DNA from: an uncultured Collinsella sp.
GTDB lineage: Bacteria; Actinomycetota; Coriobacteriia; Coriobacteriales; Coriobacteriaceae
Assembly (NCBI GenBank): GCA_959600835.1
Contig: CAUGNQ010000025.1
Span: forward strand, 1 to 25,891
Reading direction: 5' to 3'
DNA length: 25,891 nucleotides
Shown here: one piece after another, positions 25,572 to 25,891 of the stretch
How the letters are laid out: each line of letters opens with the position of its first letter
Position numbering within the stretch: the first letter of the stretch is position 1
Position numbers and translations under genes: made by a program
The notes under the pieces: model-generated
Told to the model about the DNA's origin: nothing
What the model saw: the letters and a program-made list of their open reading frames with translations, nothing else
The model's database searches: none

Positions 25572-25891
25572 TTACTCGGCGTCCTTGGCGGTCTCGTCGA
25601 CCTCGGTCACCTTGGCGTTCTCGACCAGGTGATCGACGGCCTTGGAGCGGCGGATGGACTCGCGGACGGCAGGCATGCGGCCATCGGCGATGAACTCGGC
25701 CTTGGAAGCCTCGACGTCCTTGACGCCAGCCTTCTCGAACTCGGCGTTGATGTCGTCCTCGGTGACCTCAATCTTGAGCTCGCGGGCGAGGGCGTCGAGC
25801 GCCAGGGACTCACGGGCAACGTCGTTGGCCTGCTTGTGCAGGTCGCCGATGAACTGCTCCATGGTCAGGCCGGAAGCGGGCAGCCAGGTGT
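25572..25891 (-). CDS. tig: Trigger factor, C-terminal end (5' part outside the window)
   Basis: The visible 105 codons run open to the window edge and end in TAA at 25572. The residues TWLPASGLTMEQFIGDLHKQAND, then VARESLALDALARELKIEVTEDDI and MPAVRESIRRSKAVDHLVENAKV, match the helical C-terminal arms of trigger factor, the ribosome-associated prolyl isomerase/chaperone. An ATG at 25862 is internal, not the start. The acidic tail (VDETAKDAE) is common in actinobacterial forms. It sits upstream of clpP-clpX, which supports the call. Confidence 0.92.
   Translation of the reverse strand, partial: TWLPASGLTMEQFIGDLHKQANDVARESLALDALARELKIEVTEDDINAEFEKAGVKDVEASKAEFIADGRMPAVRESIRRSKAVDHLVENAKVTEVDETAKDAE

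Overview
The window looks like chromosomal DNA of a GC-rich gut actinobacterium of the class Coriobacteriia, most probably Collinsella or a close relative. This is inferred from protein flavour, a LoaP-type antiterminator in front of an exopolysaccharide operon, and many long inverted repeats between genes; no rRNA or other taxonomic marker is present. No tRNA, rRNA, insertion sequence or CRISPR array was found.

Positions 1-10630 (minus strand) form one surface-polysaccharide operon of the Wzx/Wzy type. In transcription order it encodes a LoaP/NusG-like antiterminator, an initiating phosphoglycosyl transferase, a GT4 glycosyltransferase, a polysaccharide pyruvyl transferase family protein, a 4Fe-4S/FrhB-like protein, a second GT4, a GT2, the polymerase Wzy, the flippase Wzx, and RmlA (dTDP-glucose synthesis, cut by the window edge). 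Genes overlap or nearly touch. The middle (Wzx, Wzy, GT2) is visibly AT-rich, while RmlA, the phosphoglycosyl transferase and LoaP are GC-rich, which suggests an imported specificity cassette between core genes. A 7-bp GNRA-loop hairpin just after loaP is a candidate LoaP recognition RNA. The loaP promoter lies between 12-bp inverted repeats.

Positions 10858-13380 (minus) hold thrS, with two tandem terminators after it, and a small membrane protein with two zinc ribbons. Positions 13481-13615 hold four copies of a 15-bp motif in alternating orientation, exactly 40 bp apart.

Positions 13786-17009 (plus) are a three-gene redox operon: a GlpA-like FAD dehydrogenase with a BFD iron-sulphur domain, an FAD/NAD oxidoreductase and a DUF1667 protein. 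A 467-bp gap full of nested inverted repeats follows, then an M24 (Xaa-Pro type) peptidase. Its terminator lies inside a second copy of one of these repeats.

Positions 18806-25891 (minus) carry housekeeping genes: the end of tig, clpP-clpX, valS and folC. Tig, ClpP and ClpX form the usual protein quality-control neighbourhood. The valS leader and the valS-folC gap each contain a hairpin of about 100 nt. The most unusual content is non-coding: the LoaP hairpin, the possible invertible promoter, the 40-bp periodic array, and the repeat family with a conserved core and changeable complementary arms.
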